Source: Hansfordia pulvinata
Lineage: Eukaryota > Ascomycota > Sordariomycetes > Xylariales
Assembly: GCA_006538405.1 (NCBI GenBank)
Contig: BJKQ01000001.1
Location: 3,100,001 to 3,164,000 of the forward strand
Direction: 5' to 3'
Length of the DNA: 64,000 nucleotides
Numbering within the stretch: the first letter of the stretch is position 1; each line of letters opens with the position of its first letter. Of this stretch, positions 47,440-59,005 are shown piece by piece. The notes under the pieces were generated by a model. That model ran no database searches, was not told where the DNA came from, and saw only the letters and a list, made by a program, of their open reading frames with translations. The position numbers and the translations under genes are program-made.

Positions 47440-49337
47440 CTACGAGACTACAAAGTGGTCCAGCGACTCGGACGCGGCCGCCCTCTTGCCCGCCCACTCG
47501 GCGCGCAGCTGCCGGATGATGTGGTCCGTCTTCCACCCCGAGCGGGCCGCGAACCGGCGGAGGAACTCGACCGCCTCGTCCTGCTCCTCGGGCGTCGACA
47601 GGTACGAGCCGCCTGGGCAGACAGTAGAGCGTTAGAGACAGGAAGAACAGCAAGAAGTAGTAGCAGAAGAAGGGGGCCCGGCTGGGCAGCAAGAGCAAAA
47701 GAGACAGGGTCAGTAGCTTACAGCCCTGCAGCGTGTGGGAGGCCGTGAACCCCGCGTTGACGACGGTGGGGTTGCTGATGGCCAGCCCGATTAAGAGTCG
47801 GAGGTTCCTCCTCACCTCGTCCTGTAGAGTGAGAGGGGGTTCGTTAGCGAAGGAGTGAGGGGCCGGGAACTATCGTTCTTACATCCGCCTCCCTCCTCCG
47901 CGCGTGCGTCTCGATGGACGGCTTGCAGAGGTGGGGGTTGAAGATGGACAGCAGCATCCGCCCGAGGAAGTAATGCTGGTAGCCCGAGACTGGGATAGGG
48001 ACCATATTAGCCAGGCAAGACCGCGGCCAGAACAGGGAGAAGCGTCGCCCAGACTCACTGTGGGCGGGCCGGATGAGCCAGATCCGGGGGAACGCGCAGG
48101 CGACGCCGTCCTGCATCCACAGCGGGCAGAACTCGCCCGGGCGCGCGGCGTACCAGCCCTCGAGGTCGTCCCGGAGGCGCTGCCACTCGGCGGGGTCCTG
48201 GCTGGGCCCCTCCTCTCCATTTTCGTCTCTGCTGCTGCTGCTGCTGCTGCCCCCGAAGCCGTAGGTCAGGATCCGCGCGCACAGGAAGACGGCGCGGTTG
48301 GCGAGGCTGTCGGCCTGGCCGTCGTAGAAGGAGGCCGAGTGGCGGTAGCCCTCGAGGCGGATGCCGAAGGGCTGGGACCGGGCCAGCGTCACGTAGATGT
48401 GCTGGCGCAGGGCGACCCAGCTGGCGGCCTCGGCCAGCCCGCCGGCGGCCGCCGACGTGGACGCGGCGTTGAGCAGGCGCGCGCCCCCGGCCAGGTGCGT
48501 GCGCTCGTCCGTGTCGGTGCGCTCCTCGTACAGGCGCAGCAGCACAATGGCGGCCAGCACGTCCTCGTCGAGGTCCTCGATGGACGCGTCCAGCTTGGGT
48601 ATCAGCAGCCGGATCGCCTGGCTGTAGTAGTACGCGGCGCGGTCGGAGCCCAGGCCCGACGTGACGGCCAGGAAGCGCGACGCGAACGCCAGCAGGCCCA
48701 GCGCCAGCAGCGGGAACGTCCCCGCGCGCCGGGGTACCTCGATGCCAAAGTGCCGGTGGCGGTCGTTGGTGTCGATCTGGTGTCCGTCAGAATGTTGATA
48801 CATGTGGTGGGGTACTGACATTACTGCCGCTATTCCCACTTCCAGTAAAAGTACCCATGCAGTGGCAGCAGTACCACCAGGCAAGTACGGTACCTGAGGC
48901 ACATGATACGTTGGGGGAGAACGGAACACATGGAACGCACCCAGTAGGACAGGTCGTGCACATAGTGCATAAACAGGTCGGCCTCGTCGTCGTCCTTGAG
49001 CAGTAGGCTGGCGCCGTCGCTGACGGTGGATGAGGGCGTCGGGGCCGTGGTCTCGGTGGTGGCGCTGGCGGAAGCAAGGCCCTCGGTCTCTCTCTCAGCT
49101 CCATGTTCCACAGGGTCACGATGCGCTCGGAATCGAGGGCAACGGGGTAGGGGGGGGGTCATTTCCGCACCTGACAGCGTCATCTCTCCGTGAGGCCTGG
49201 GGCGATAGGGACGAAGGGCCCAGCGACGGTAGACGGTTGGCCCAGCTGCCCCCTCCACCACCTCCTCCTCCTCCCTGCTGCGGCGGCTGCTGCGGCGGCG
49301 AGGATTCGGTCATACTGCTGATGCTCATGCGCTGCAT
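47440..49337 (-). CDS. Fungal regulatory-domain protein without a visible zinc cluster
   Basis: Five exons: 49337-48941, 48776-48059, 47989-47883, 47821-47722 and 47612-47440, about 498 residues. The domain body (DDDEADLFMHYVHDLSYWID, then RRAGTFPLLALGLLAFASRF; EAASWVALRQHIYVTLARS; final RLLIGLAISNPTVVNAGF) parallels the C-terminal domain of the zinc-cluster regulator at 40.9-43.6 kb segment by segment. The N-terminus is low-complexity (Ser, Pro, Gln, Gly) and no CxxC pattern is seen. The start chosen is the first ATG (MQRMSISSMTESS); a longer open frame exists upstream. Two missing bases, in a nine-G run at 49150-49158 and near a CT run at 49088-49097, are needed to keep exon 1 in frame, so the N-terminus is uncertain. 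It probably acts as a nuclear regulator or partner of the zinc-cluster protein. Confidence 0.7.
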
Positions 49338-50819
49338 TGGAGCGAGGGTTCCGCCCGCCTCGCTCTCTCTCCCGTCGAGGAGGAGACGGCCCGAGGGTTT
49401 CAAGTCTTTCGGTCTGCGGCGCGAGCGATGGGGGGTTCCCTGGTCTGCCGTTGCGGTTGCGGTTGCGGTTGCGGCTCTCTCTGTGTGTGCCGGGCAGCCC
49501 CCGTCTTCGAACCCGCGGGACTGGGTGCTCGATGGGGCGCGGGGTTGCCGTCGTGTCGTTTTATCCAAGACGGGAGAGGGGGGGAGAACAGATCCGGGGC
49601 AGCGAATCCAGCGGACCCATCATCCCGCGCTGGGGCTACCACGCGCGACGAACGGGGTTAAAAGTTTCCGGGCGCCGCCATGGCTCGTCCAGGCACCTGA
49701 CTAAGTCAGCCGCAGGCCGGCCCCCACGAGTCTCCGTTTCGAGCCGGGTGGTCCTTTCACGTGCCGTCTAAAACGGGGCAGAGTGCAAGAACTCATCACG
49801 CGTCGAAAACACCATCTTGATGGCTTTGGCTACCTTTGTGCTGCCTCGCAGTCGCAACCGGCTCGGCCACGCGGTTCATTGCAGAACTTGGACACAACCG
49901 GCATCATACTAGACTTGGTGCTGGCCAAGGTCCTGGCCTAGAAACACACGGCAAATCCCTGTCAGCTTGAGTCCTTGTGCTCTCCGCCTGGGTCCTATGC
50001 GCAGTATCTCCGGAGTCCTCCTTCGTCTCTCCATCTTCAACTCTCCACAGGAGCTCCAGCCATAACTGTAGTCCGGGGTGGGCATTCAGAGCTCTCGCTG
50101 TGGGGCATCCGGATTCGAGCAGCTCTTATCCAGGGGAACTCCCTGGATCTGTCGGACACGGCCCTCCTCCTCGACCTCCGGGGAGCACAGCGACAGTCCC
50201 GTCCCGCCCCGAGCTATCTTTGTCTTGAGCGTCTCCACCCCCGCGCTCCCCGGAGCCTCTCCATGCTGCACCTCAGGCGCAGACGAGACGCGACACAGAG
50301 GGGGGTGGCTGCTTGACGCTTCTCCATGACCAATAGCCACGCGTGAAACACCATCTAGCAAATGGAGAGGAGGCTCAGGAGCAGGGCGGGCTAGGGAACC
50401 TCATCTCTACTTCCTACAAGCGCTACCGTCCAAAGGTGACGGGACAGCCCGCTGCTCCTCACCATCCCTGTCACCTAGGAAGGCCGTAGACTGCGATTTG
50501 AAGCGATCAGCGTCGCAGCTCGGGGCTGTCGAAGGCCTTCAGGCGGCTCTATCTGGGCAAGACACCTCGACAGCTCCCTTCCTAAGCACCAGCACCAAAC
50601 CACTCCAGGCAGGACCCTGAACATCACACCCCCTAGGCATTAATTGTCAAGTCAGCACGTACGTGGCCGATCGACAGCCATGTCTGCAGCCACCCAGCCC
50701 GATAGCAAGCCTGCCGGGTAACACACCCGCGAGCCATTTCGACGCCCCCCCCGGGCGCTCTCCTCTGCCCCCGAGGCCGCCGGGCTGTCCCGCCGACGAA
50801 GCTAGGCCGCCGCAAGTCC
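49338..50819. other. Intergenic region
   Basis: This is the promoter side of the second regulator and sequence leading into the transporter relic. A GGTTGC hexamer array lies at about 49448-49472. No intact gene is seen; if the zinc cluster of the second regulator is encoded far upstream, it is not visible here. Confidence 0.45.
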
Positions 50820-51770
50820 GGCATGCACTTCGGCTGCTCCTCGCCGGCGCCGTTGTCCAGGCCCCGGCCATCTCCGTCATGGCAGATGGTCGTCGATCGC
50901 TTTGTGGTTGGCCTCGGCGTTGGAGAATCTCTTCAACAAGGCGCGAGCCAACGAGCAGTCTGCTTTGCTTACACGTCATGTGACGGGCTGCAGGAGTCTT
51001 GGCCAACGCGTCTCCTTTGATCTCGCAACTCGGCGGCTTCAACACGCCCGTGTGCTACTCGGCCACGCTGTTCGGCATCGTCGCTTTCGTCAACTTGACT
51101 TCGATGTCGAACGCCTTTCGCGGCACCAACTGTTTCTTTCCACGTTTGTCGACGTTTTCCTTTTTACGTTTGTCAACATGGCCGTGATGGACCTCTTTGG
51201 CTGGCGGTTCCCTCTCTAAACTACGGTGCTGAGACTTGTGAGTCTTCTGTTCTTCACGTTACTATTTTTGACATGTCACACGCCTCTGGTCAAGTACGAT
51301 GGAAATGACAAAAGGAGCCCTCTACCTGGTCGTTGTCGCGGCGGCGTTGCACTGGGCCCCCTTTCACGCCGGACCTAACCCTCGAGTCGTCGGGCCAGAG
51401 CCATTGGGCCGGACACGCCACCGCTGACGGCTATCATCGTCCACGTCGCCTTCTACGCGACGGGTTTGGGCAGACTTCGGGTGGCTGGGCGCCGAGTCGC
51501 TGCCTGCCCGTCGAGGTGCGCGGCGCGCTCGGACACGACGATGAACGCGGCGAGTCGCGGGCCACGCCGTAGGCGATGACACCGAGCAGCTGGTCCGGCT
51601 TCTACGCGGGCAACGCCTTCGCCGGGTCGGCGTCATCTACACCTTGTTGTGCCCCGAGGTGAAGGAGGTACCGCTCGACGACGTCCGGCCCGTCTCTCCG
51701 AGGACGGTTTCGGGGTCGTCAGGGCGCGTCAGGTGCGAGCCCAGCTGAAGAGGCAGAGGAGACAGACCGA
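50820..51770 (+). pseudogene. Relic of a myo-inositol-type sugar transporter (MFS)
   Basis: Scattered fragments in changing frames match consecutive parts of fungal inositol/sugar permeases. In order they are LLLAGAVVQAPAISV and MVVDRFVVGLGVG (about 50823-50925), then LISQLGGFNTPVCYSATLFG and FRGTNCFF (about 51017-51140), then FVNMAVMDLFGWR (about 51166-51208). After these come LHWAPF, VAFYATGLG, SLPVEVRGALG, GFYAGNAFAG, YTLLCPEVKEVPLDDVR and LSEDGFGVVRARQ (to about 51745). Stops and frame changes separate the pieces, and the block of roughly 250 residues between the second and third fragments is missing. This is a decayed gene, not an assembly indel. The final DGFGV-type tail after the PE-x-PL-DD motif is typical of ITR-like inositol transporters. 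An inositol-dehydrogenase-like gene follows 1.5 kb downstream. Confidence 0.7.
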
Positions 51771-52095
51771 GGATGTAGTGGAGTTTTCTCTTGTAGATGT
51801 GCTCAGGTATGTGGTAAATATGGCCATTTTCAGATCAAGTCCCTGTTGACCTGGTCGTGTCAGCTGCTAGAGCGAGGACGTGTCTGCATGGCGGCGAGAT
51901 ATGAGATAGCTGACGACTGCCGGTCAGGCGCTTTGATCGAGTAGGTCGACATTGTTTCGTAGGTTCCTAAGCTGCTCAACACGCTGGGCTCGAGATCCAA
52001 GATGCGGCGCCACCGGGCGAGATGCGGGCGCGCAGGAGGACGGGAGGGGGACAAGGACAGAGCGCGGAGGATACATGTAGTGAAAGATGTAGCTA

Positions 52096-52159
<64 letters not shown>

Positions 52160-53285
52160 GCGGAGAAGCAGGGGGAAAAGCGGGAAGAGTCCAACGCAGT
52201 AGGATAGGAGGCGATCGTGGGTTTATACGCACGCGGACGGAGTCGAGGCTGGCGAGTGTGGCAGCGGCCGAGACGCGTTGGGAAGTAACCGCCGACTGCC
52301 GAATGGGTCGATTGGGCAGGCCGGCACGCGAGGCGACCGCTCTACAGCGTGTCCAGCGGCCCGGCTGGGCAGCTCTAGGGCATCCCTCGCCTTGCAGCCC
52401 GCCCGCGGCGAGAGCTCAGCGCTGTCGCATGTGATAGAGCGCCCCGCAGCAGGCAGCCCCGGGGCCCCACACCCGCGCATCGGCCTGCAGAACGCCGCCG
52501 GCCATTTTGCCCGCTTCCATCCCATCGAGCTGCGCCTGACGACACGACCTTCCTGCCGACACGCCCACTTCTGCAAGCAGATGCGGCTCGGCAGTGACCC
52601 TGTCCCGCGCAGGGGGCCCTGTTCGCGTATCTCGTCGATCTGAGAGCCTCTTTCTTCCGCCTGGGCACGACTGGCCACCACCTACCTCACTGACTGCCCG
52701 TGCCCTTCGCCCTCCGCTTCCCCACGCCTCGACGCCCACGAGTACACGCCTACAAGGATGGATGGACACGCTTCCCCACGTGCTAACACGGACGCCCGCC
52801 TCCCCAGACCAACGAACCTCTGGAGGGGCTCCGAGCCCCGCGTCTACCGCCAGGGGCGAGCAACAGACTGACTGACTGACGCCGTGGGGTAGCTCGCCCC
52901 GCCCTTAGGCTGGCTTCGGCGATTCATTCCCACGTCCACACCTCGCGGCAGCCCTCACGAACCCTCGCACACGCACGCACGCATGCCCGCCGGGCCCGGC
53001 CTACTCGTTTCATCTCATCGTGCCCGTTCTGCGCGCCGCCGCCGATGGGCCTCCACGCAAGAATGCCTGCTCTGCGTGCTCTCACCGACGGTCCGTCCCT
53101 GACCGACCACCACCGCCACGCACCCAGCTCTCCTCCCACGATCCATCCCATTGTCCCCCCGGACGTGAACCTCGACAACTACTTAAAGCCCCGCGCCGTG
53201 GCCCTTCTCATTCCATAACCCCCATCCTGACCATCTTCACCACGCTGCCCATCCCCAGATACCCATCCCCACCCCCACATCCACA
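51771..53285. other. Intergenic region with a CAG repeat; promoter of the oxidoreductase gene
   Basis: It holds a CAG run (listed separately). The right part (52900-53285) is C/A-rich and looks like a promoter and leader for the ATG at 53286. No gene is seen. Confidence 0.5.
52108..52158. repeat. CAG trinucleotide repeat, 17 units
   Basis: A perfect run of 17 CAG units with imperfect units before it, in non-coding DNA. It is the same repeat class, inverted, as the CTG run at 23963-24060. Confidence 0.9.
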
Positions 53286-54471
53286 ATGTCTGCCCAGAAG
53301 CTCAAAGTTGGCATTGCCGGCCTCGGCCGCATGGGCAAGAGACACGCCGTCAACTTCCTCCACCGCACTCCCCGCGCCGAGGTCGTTGCCGCCTTCACCC
53401 CCGACGAGACCGAGGCCGCCTGGGCCCGTTCCGAGCTCGCCCCGTACGGCGTCACCGTCTACTCCGACTACCTCGAGATGCTGGCCCACCCGGGCCTGCA
53501 GGCCGTCGTCGTCTCCACCGCCACCAAGGTCCACGCCGAGGAGACCCTCCAGGCCATTGAGAGGGACCTGCACGTCCTGTGCGAGAAGCCCATCTCTCTG
53601 AACATCGAGACTGTAAGCAGCCCCGCGTCCCGCGCGCCCGTCCCTCGCTGACCTTGCCTCTCCAGTGCAAAGAGGTCGTCCGCGCCGCCAAGGCCAAGCC
53701 TCACCTCAAGACCATGTGCGGCTTCTCCCGCCGCTTCGACTCGTCGTACCGCGACGCCCAGGAGAAGATCGAGGCCGGCGTCATCGGCCGCCCCTCGGTC
53801 ATCCGCTCCCAGACGTGCGACAAGCACGACCCCAGCGGCTTCTTCGTCCAGTACGCCGCGCACAGCGGTGGCTGCTTCGCCGACATGAGTGGTGAGTCTA
53901 CCCGGCCGGTCTGCCCGGCCGGCCATCCCCTCGCGGCCCCACACTGACACGCCCAGTACACGACATCGACCTGACCCTGTGGTACTTTGGCGAGGACACC
54001 CCCATCAAGTCCATCTCCGCCTCGGGCATCCGCGCCGTCGCCCCCGGCCTCAAGCAGCACAACGACTGCGACAACGCCGTCGGCATCGTCGAGTTCTACG
54101 GCGGCAAGTTCGCCTACTTCTTCTGCTCCCGCATGATGGCCCACGGCCAGGAGGACACCACCGAGATCATCGGCACCGAGGGCAAGCTGTCCGTCAACGC
54201 CAACCCCCAGGCCAACCTCGTCAACACCTACACCAAGACCGGCATCAACCGCGAGGTCCCCGCCCACTACTACGGCCGCTTCGAGTACGCCTTCGTCAAC
54301 GAGTCCAACGAGTGGACCGAGGCCATCCTCGACAACAAGAAGCTGCCCATGAAGATCACCGGCGCCCTGCGCGCCGTCGAGATCGGCACTACCCTCCAGG
54401 AGGCCCTCATCTCCGAGAAGAAGATCTACTTTGACGAGACCGGCCAGCGCATCGAGAAGGCCAGCCTGTAG
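53286..54471 (+). CDS. Gfo/Idh/MocA oxidoreductase, inositol 2-dehydrogenase-like
   Basis: Three exons, 53286-53612, 53666-53891 and 53957-54471, joined in phase, give 355 residues. The N-terminal Rossmann fold has VGIAGLGRMGKRHA (GxGxxG at 12-17). The family EKP motif is at residues 100-102 in VLCEKPIS, with Lys101 the catalytic lysine. GFSRRFDSSYRDAQEKIEAG resembles bacterial and fungal myo-inositol 2-dehydrogenases, and HDID at about 186-189 supplies the His/Asp pair. The predicted reaction is NAD(P)-dependent oxidation of a polyol or sugar in the cytosol. The dead inositol-type transporter beside it supports an inositol or similar substrate, but substrate prediction in this family is unreliable. 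The gene is intact and in frame throughout. Confidence 0.88.
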
Positions 54472-54852
54472 GCGCGAGACGATTTGTATATAGAAATTTT
54501 GTTCTCTCGGTTTGGGTAAATAAATAAAATGGCCCGGTTAGGCCGTTCTGTCAACGTTCTCATCGACTGAGTCTAGCATGCTGCAAGTGTCTAAATATGC
54601 CTGCAAGCCCTCGCACCGTCGACCTGATCCGGCCTCCTCTTCCCACCGATCTGTCCGACTCCAATGTCAATCCCCAAGATTGATCTAATCCGAAAGGTCG
54701 ATCAAGGCTTCATCCGAAATGCAGGCATCATCGCCGCGGGCTCGTTTGCGCCGCATCTCCCCTTCTCGAAGGATGTCATCGGCCTGCCGATCTCCGCTCT
54801 CGGCCTCCCTGTCTCGTCTCTCGGCGCTGCGGAGGCGGTTCTCGACCATGAT
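54472..54852. other. Intergenic 3' region between convergent genes
   Basis: This is the 3' flank of the oxidoreductase, with an AATAAA-like TAAATAAATAAAATGG at 54516-54531 that may serve polyadenylation. No gene is seen. Confidence 0.5.
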
Positions 54853-55473
54853 CTAGGAGGTCTCGACCGCCTTCGTGTGCTCCTCGGCGAGCTTCTCGTG
54901 CTCCTCGGCCAGCCTCCGGTGCTCCTCGGCCAGCTCCTGGTGCTCCCTGGCCAGCTTCTTGTCCTCTTCGGCCCGTTTCCTCTTCTTGGTGGCCTTCAGC
55001 CGGAAATCCTTGGCCAACTCCTGAGCCACCTCATGGTATTTCGCGGCGCGATCCTGGTCCTCTGCTTTGCGGTCCCGGTCCTCTGCTTTGCGATCCTGGT
55101 CCTCTGCTTTGCGATCCTGGTCGTTCCCTGCTTCGCGATCCTGTTCATTCTCTGTTTTGCAACCCTGGTCGCTCTCTGCTTTGCGGTCTTGGTCGTTCTC
55201 TGCTTTGCGATTCTGTTCATTCTCTGCTTTGCGGTCCCGGTCCTCTGCTTTGCGATTCTGGTCCTCTGCTTTGCCATCCTGGCCGCTCTCTGCTTCACGA
55301 TCCTGTTCATTCTCTGCTCTGCAATCCTGGTCGCTCTCTGCTTCGCGAACTGCCAGTGTCTGCCGCCGACTACTCTCCTCGGGCTTTCCAAGGTCGGGCG
55401 TTGCCTCCTGATGAGGGTCGGTTGCGGGGGAGGTCTCCCCTGGCTCCTCAGCTGGAGCCTCTTCAGGGGCCAT
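54853..55473 (-). CDS. Coiled-coil protein with short charged tandem repeats
   Basis: The ATG at 55473 opens 206 codons, ending at the TAG at 54853-54855. The middle (about residues 45-140) is a tandem array of 7- and 8-residue units of the form DRKAENDQ or DRKAEDQ. The C-terminus is Glu/Lys-rich (ELAEEHRRLAEEHEKLAEE), strongly coiled-coil. The 7-residue spacing fits a heptad. No family is recognised. The opposite strand has a longer open frame, but it encodes a monotonous hydrophobic repeat that is the mirror of this array. An upstream exon is possible: a CAAG/GTAAGC donor on this strand lies near 55664-55670. It could be a real structural protein or an expanding repeat; expression data would decide. 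Confidence 0.45.
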   Translation of the reverse strand: MAPEEAPAEEPGETSPATDPHQEATPDLGKPEESSRRQTLAVREAESDQDCRAENEQDREAESGQDGKAEDQNRKAEDRDRKAENEQNRKAENDQDRKAESDQGCKTENEQDREAGNDQDRKAEDQDRKAEDRDRKAEDQDRAAKYHEVAQELAKDFRLKATKKRKRAEEDKKLAREHQELAEEHRRLAEEHEKLAEEHTKAVETS

Positions 55474-56874
55474 GGTCCAATTGCTGCCAAGGGTTCCCCC
55501 GCGGTGGTTAAAATGTCGCGGGCGGTGCTTTTGCTGCTGCGGCTCCGCGGATGGGTGCTGTGCCAGCCGAGGCGAGACGTCCGAGGACAGGAAGGCCTGT
55601 GGGGGCAATGGCTGCAGTGTTGGCTTTAGCCCAGTCTCTCAGCTTTGTGTGAGGGGGTTTGCTTACCTTGGTAGTCAACGAGGTCGGAAGAAGTCTTTCC
55701 AGACGGGGCCAGTTTGTTGAATGATGCCGGGATGGTGGGATGGGCAGCGGGGATATCCGAGATGATGCGGCGAGTGACGACAAGGGCGTAGCCAAAGAGC
55801 TTGGAACCACTGAGATGCAGATGGGGAAGGGAGGGCGTGGGTGGTTTGTAAAGAAATCAAGAGTTGTAGCCCACGCCTCCCTAGTTGTGGGTGAGTTAAA
55901 AGGTGCAGCGGACGAGGTAGAAAGGTTCTATAACCAGGAAAGTCTCGAGACAAGCTCAGGCACCTGCAGTCGACGCACGGGCGCAGCAGTTCATCATGGG
56001 CATGAGATTTGTGCCGATAGTCACTGAGTATGGATCTGGAGCAGCCGCAAACACCTCTGGTACACTTCCAGAAACGCGTTCGAAGCATGGGTAGCCACCT
56101 GGTCTGTCAGGCATGCTGGTATGGCTTCCACGAGGTCCATCGGTTGAGTACACCCAAATGTCGCCGCGTTGGATCGGGTTCTGGTCGGCCTCTTGGTTCC
56201 TTCATACTCAGGCTTGGTTGATGTAAAGTACAGAGCGGGCTGCTCACTTGTGCCTTCATGCCGGCGGATACACCAAGTAAGGTATCTATCTGAACGTGAT
56301 GCCAACCAACGCTCCTAGGGCGGTCCCCGTTCAGTCTCAGGAGTGAGGGGCTCGGTAGGCTTGTGTGCCTTGCTCTCTTCTTCTTTCGGATGGTTCCCAG
56401 ACGACGGCGGAGCCGCTCGACTCTTTGCTTTCAGTCAGCACAAGTGAGGACTGGGAACAGGACTGGTGGGGTGTATTGCCTGCCATGGCCAAGTGCGGGC
56501 CACCTACCGGTGACTGCCACGGAGTCATGGGATCTGGTGGGAACGAACTTCCTACCGGACCCATCATTCCCCTTGGGGATTTTGTCGAAGGGAAGCCACC
56601 AACGGAGCATATTCTCGTCGTCGTCAATTGCTCCGGCCGATATGTGCATGCCACCTGGAGTCTCGGTTCATGGCGATCGGTTTGTGCCTTCTGGAAAACG
56701 TACTCAGTACTGGTGTCCGGTCTTGCATTCGCTCTTCGCACGAGTGCTCTTTCCTTGGATATAATTGATTGCTGTGCAGGTTTTCCTGTCCCACTTTACC
56801 TCTGATCGTCAAGGAAGGTGCAGCGCAGAACTTGGAGGTTCGGGCCCCCGGGCGTCTCCGAGGTAATGTTTGTA
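55474..56874. other. Region without a recognisable gene
   Basis: Several overlapping open frames of 90-146 codons occur on both strands near 56000-56800, none with a recognisable domain. The block GAAGGTGCAGCGCAGA near 56814 recurs near 63704. Confidence 0.4.
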
Positions 56875-56997
56875 TGAACTCTCGTCTCCTCGTCTCTCCT
56901 CAATCTTCCCAAGTCATTCTCCCACAGTCCATCTTCCGCAACTCTCCCTCATCATCTCGATCCATCTCGGCATCATCTTTACCATCTAAACACCATT

Positions 56998-57549
56998 TTG
57001 GTATATCCTTCCCATCATTTCCTGCCATCTATACGTCAACTTCTTACCATTTATCTGCCATTTATTCTCCGTCTTATTTTTGGTTATCACTCCGCTCTAC
57101 GCCAGCCACAGCCTGCCGTACGTCAGCCTCAGCCCCAGCCCCAGCTGGCTACACAAGCCGACTTGCTACGCTTGATTCATAAAACCACCCTTGTTGAGCG
57201 ACCGGACAGATTCATCAGTCCAGTCTATAAGACCTTGTTAGGCAATGAAGGCACTTTTCGCGAGCTGGCTGCTTACGCGCAGCTCGAATTTGTTCCTGAA
57301 GTCCATGCCATCATAAAGTTCCCTTCCCCTCCCACATTCGATTTTCTCAAAAATCTTCCAGCCATCACCAAGGAGCATAACCAAACTTGGGGCGTTTACT
57401 CTCTGGTCATGGAAAAGAAAGGCAAGGTCTCTTTGCTTTACGCTAGAGCGGGCACCCATGAAAAAGCAGGAGTGTGGGCACGCTCTCGCTGCTACTTTCT
57501 CGGTAACGCGTTGGCACTGGGTCCGGCGCTGCCGAGATCTTTACTTTGA
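56998..57549 (+). pseudogene. Fragment of a GIY-YIG-like fungal protein
   Basis: An open frame whose C-terminal half reads RLIHKTTLVERPDRFISPVY, then EHNQTWGVYSLVMEKKGKVS and LLYARAGTHEKAGVWAR. The pattern (x)GVYxLxxxKKG...LYxxxGTxxxxGVxxR resembles the GIY-YIG-like domain found in many fungal hypothetical proteins. The frame has no ATG before the conserved part, and the ATG-containing frame upstream (56875 onward) stops without joining it. The protein ends soon after the motif, where longer versions continue. I read it as a truncated copy of a repeated family. The family assignment is from memory. Confidence 0.4.
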
Positions 57550-59005
57550 CTGTACGTAACTCGTGGCATCATGTTACCGTCCATGCTGGGTCGGGGGACA
57601 GGCACGGACGAGAGGTGAGAATGGCCGAGTGGGGAGCACGACTTTGCCTTTGGGTACCTAAGGCTTACAGGCAGTCTGGCCTTGGGATCAGGCAGACTGG
57701 GAGACTTTCCTTTCTACAACATCAATACCACCACTCATTCCACCCATTTCTATCCATTCCATCTTTACCCGACCCAGGTGTCAGATCAGATACTCAGATA
57801 GGGTGTCAAATTTTCTTCCCTGCAGCAGACGTCTCAGTGCTTCATCAGCACAGCGCCTTGTAATGCTCATGATGCCCCCCGGTCCCTGCACGGCAGTGAC
57901 GATAGCAGCTACTCCGCCCAGTGCAGTGATGACGCCGACCACAGTCTTTTGGCGTGTGGGCATAGGCTGACCGAGTCCGGCGTTCTGCGCGTAGTGTGCA
58001 ATGGCTCGCAGTGAGCCGCATCGCCAGTCCCGAGTTGCCACGGTCGCCTTCCTACACCGGCGCATCGCCCAACCCAGTGCATCTCTACCGTGGGTACAGG
58101 CACTGTTCCCCGTGACTGCCCAGCCTATCCAACTTCAAGCGTGACCAATTGAGCGGCCCGACTGTCCATGCCATGAGGGACACACACCAACAGACCACTG
58201 GTGGCCTAGAGTCACTTTTCCAGAATGGGATCCTCTGATGGTCGGCCATCTTCGTACCCACGCGCGCAAGAGGGACCTCGGACGACAAACCGTGGACTCG
58301 GCCTGGTCGTCGCATCGCGCAGCATCAATCGGCAAGGAATTGGAGCGCTCTACAACTCCACCAGAAGCACCCCTTGCATCAAGGCACAGCGGCGCTTGGT
58401 CGCATCTTTGGGCTGTTCCTCGAGTGCGTCGCACAATCTACTACGTGGTGGAAGCATGGCCCGAAGCAGATGAGAATGAGAATGAATGTTGATCAGCCAA
58501 GCCAGCAAGATGGACGAGAAGCACGTAAATTGGCTCTTTCAGGCGCCGCCACTCCATGTTGACCCTGCCGAGGCCCGGCCGCGAACGACATCTGGTACCC
58601 TCACACGCCCGGATACCAGTACTTTATCAAAGATCGTCGCCAGCAGTGGGCGTCCATGGCTACCTAACTTACCCTGCACATGCAAGTAGGGCAGTGGGTA
58701 TAACATCCGATCTTTGCAAGGTTACACCACACGGCTCCCGCGCCGACAAGTTACCTGAGTGCTTCTCCCCTTGATGCAGACTGGCATTATCCGACGGGTC
58801 GGTCCCGCACCGAATCACTCCCTACTGGCCGTACCCGAGTAGGAGGGCTCCGTGCCGACACCCTTCCCGCCGCCCGGATACTGGCCGAAACGTTTGTCCG
58901 TTTGGAGAGTCTTGTTCTCGCGAAGTCTACTCGAGCCACCCACGTTGTGTCTGCTGCTTTCCCACCGTCAAGATCCGAGCTACTCACGAACCAGACTGAT
59001 TGATC
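57550..59005. other. Intergenic region
   Basis: It contains GGTACCTAAGGC at 57653-57664 and scattered short open frames without domains. The right end leads into the oxygenase-like gene. Confidence 0.45.

Noticed and set aside
54664..55629. A 321-codon plus-strand frame suggesting a multi-pass membrane protein
   Set aside because: Its hydrophobic repeats (VLCFAIL type) are the exact complement of the charged heptad array on the minus strand, with no other membrane-protein features.
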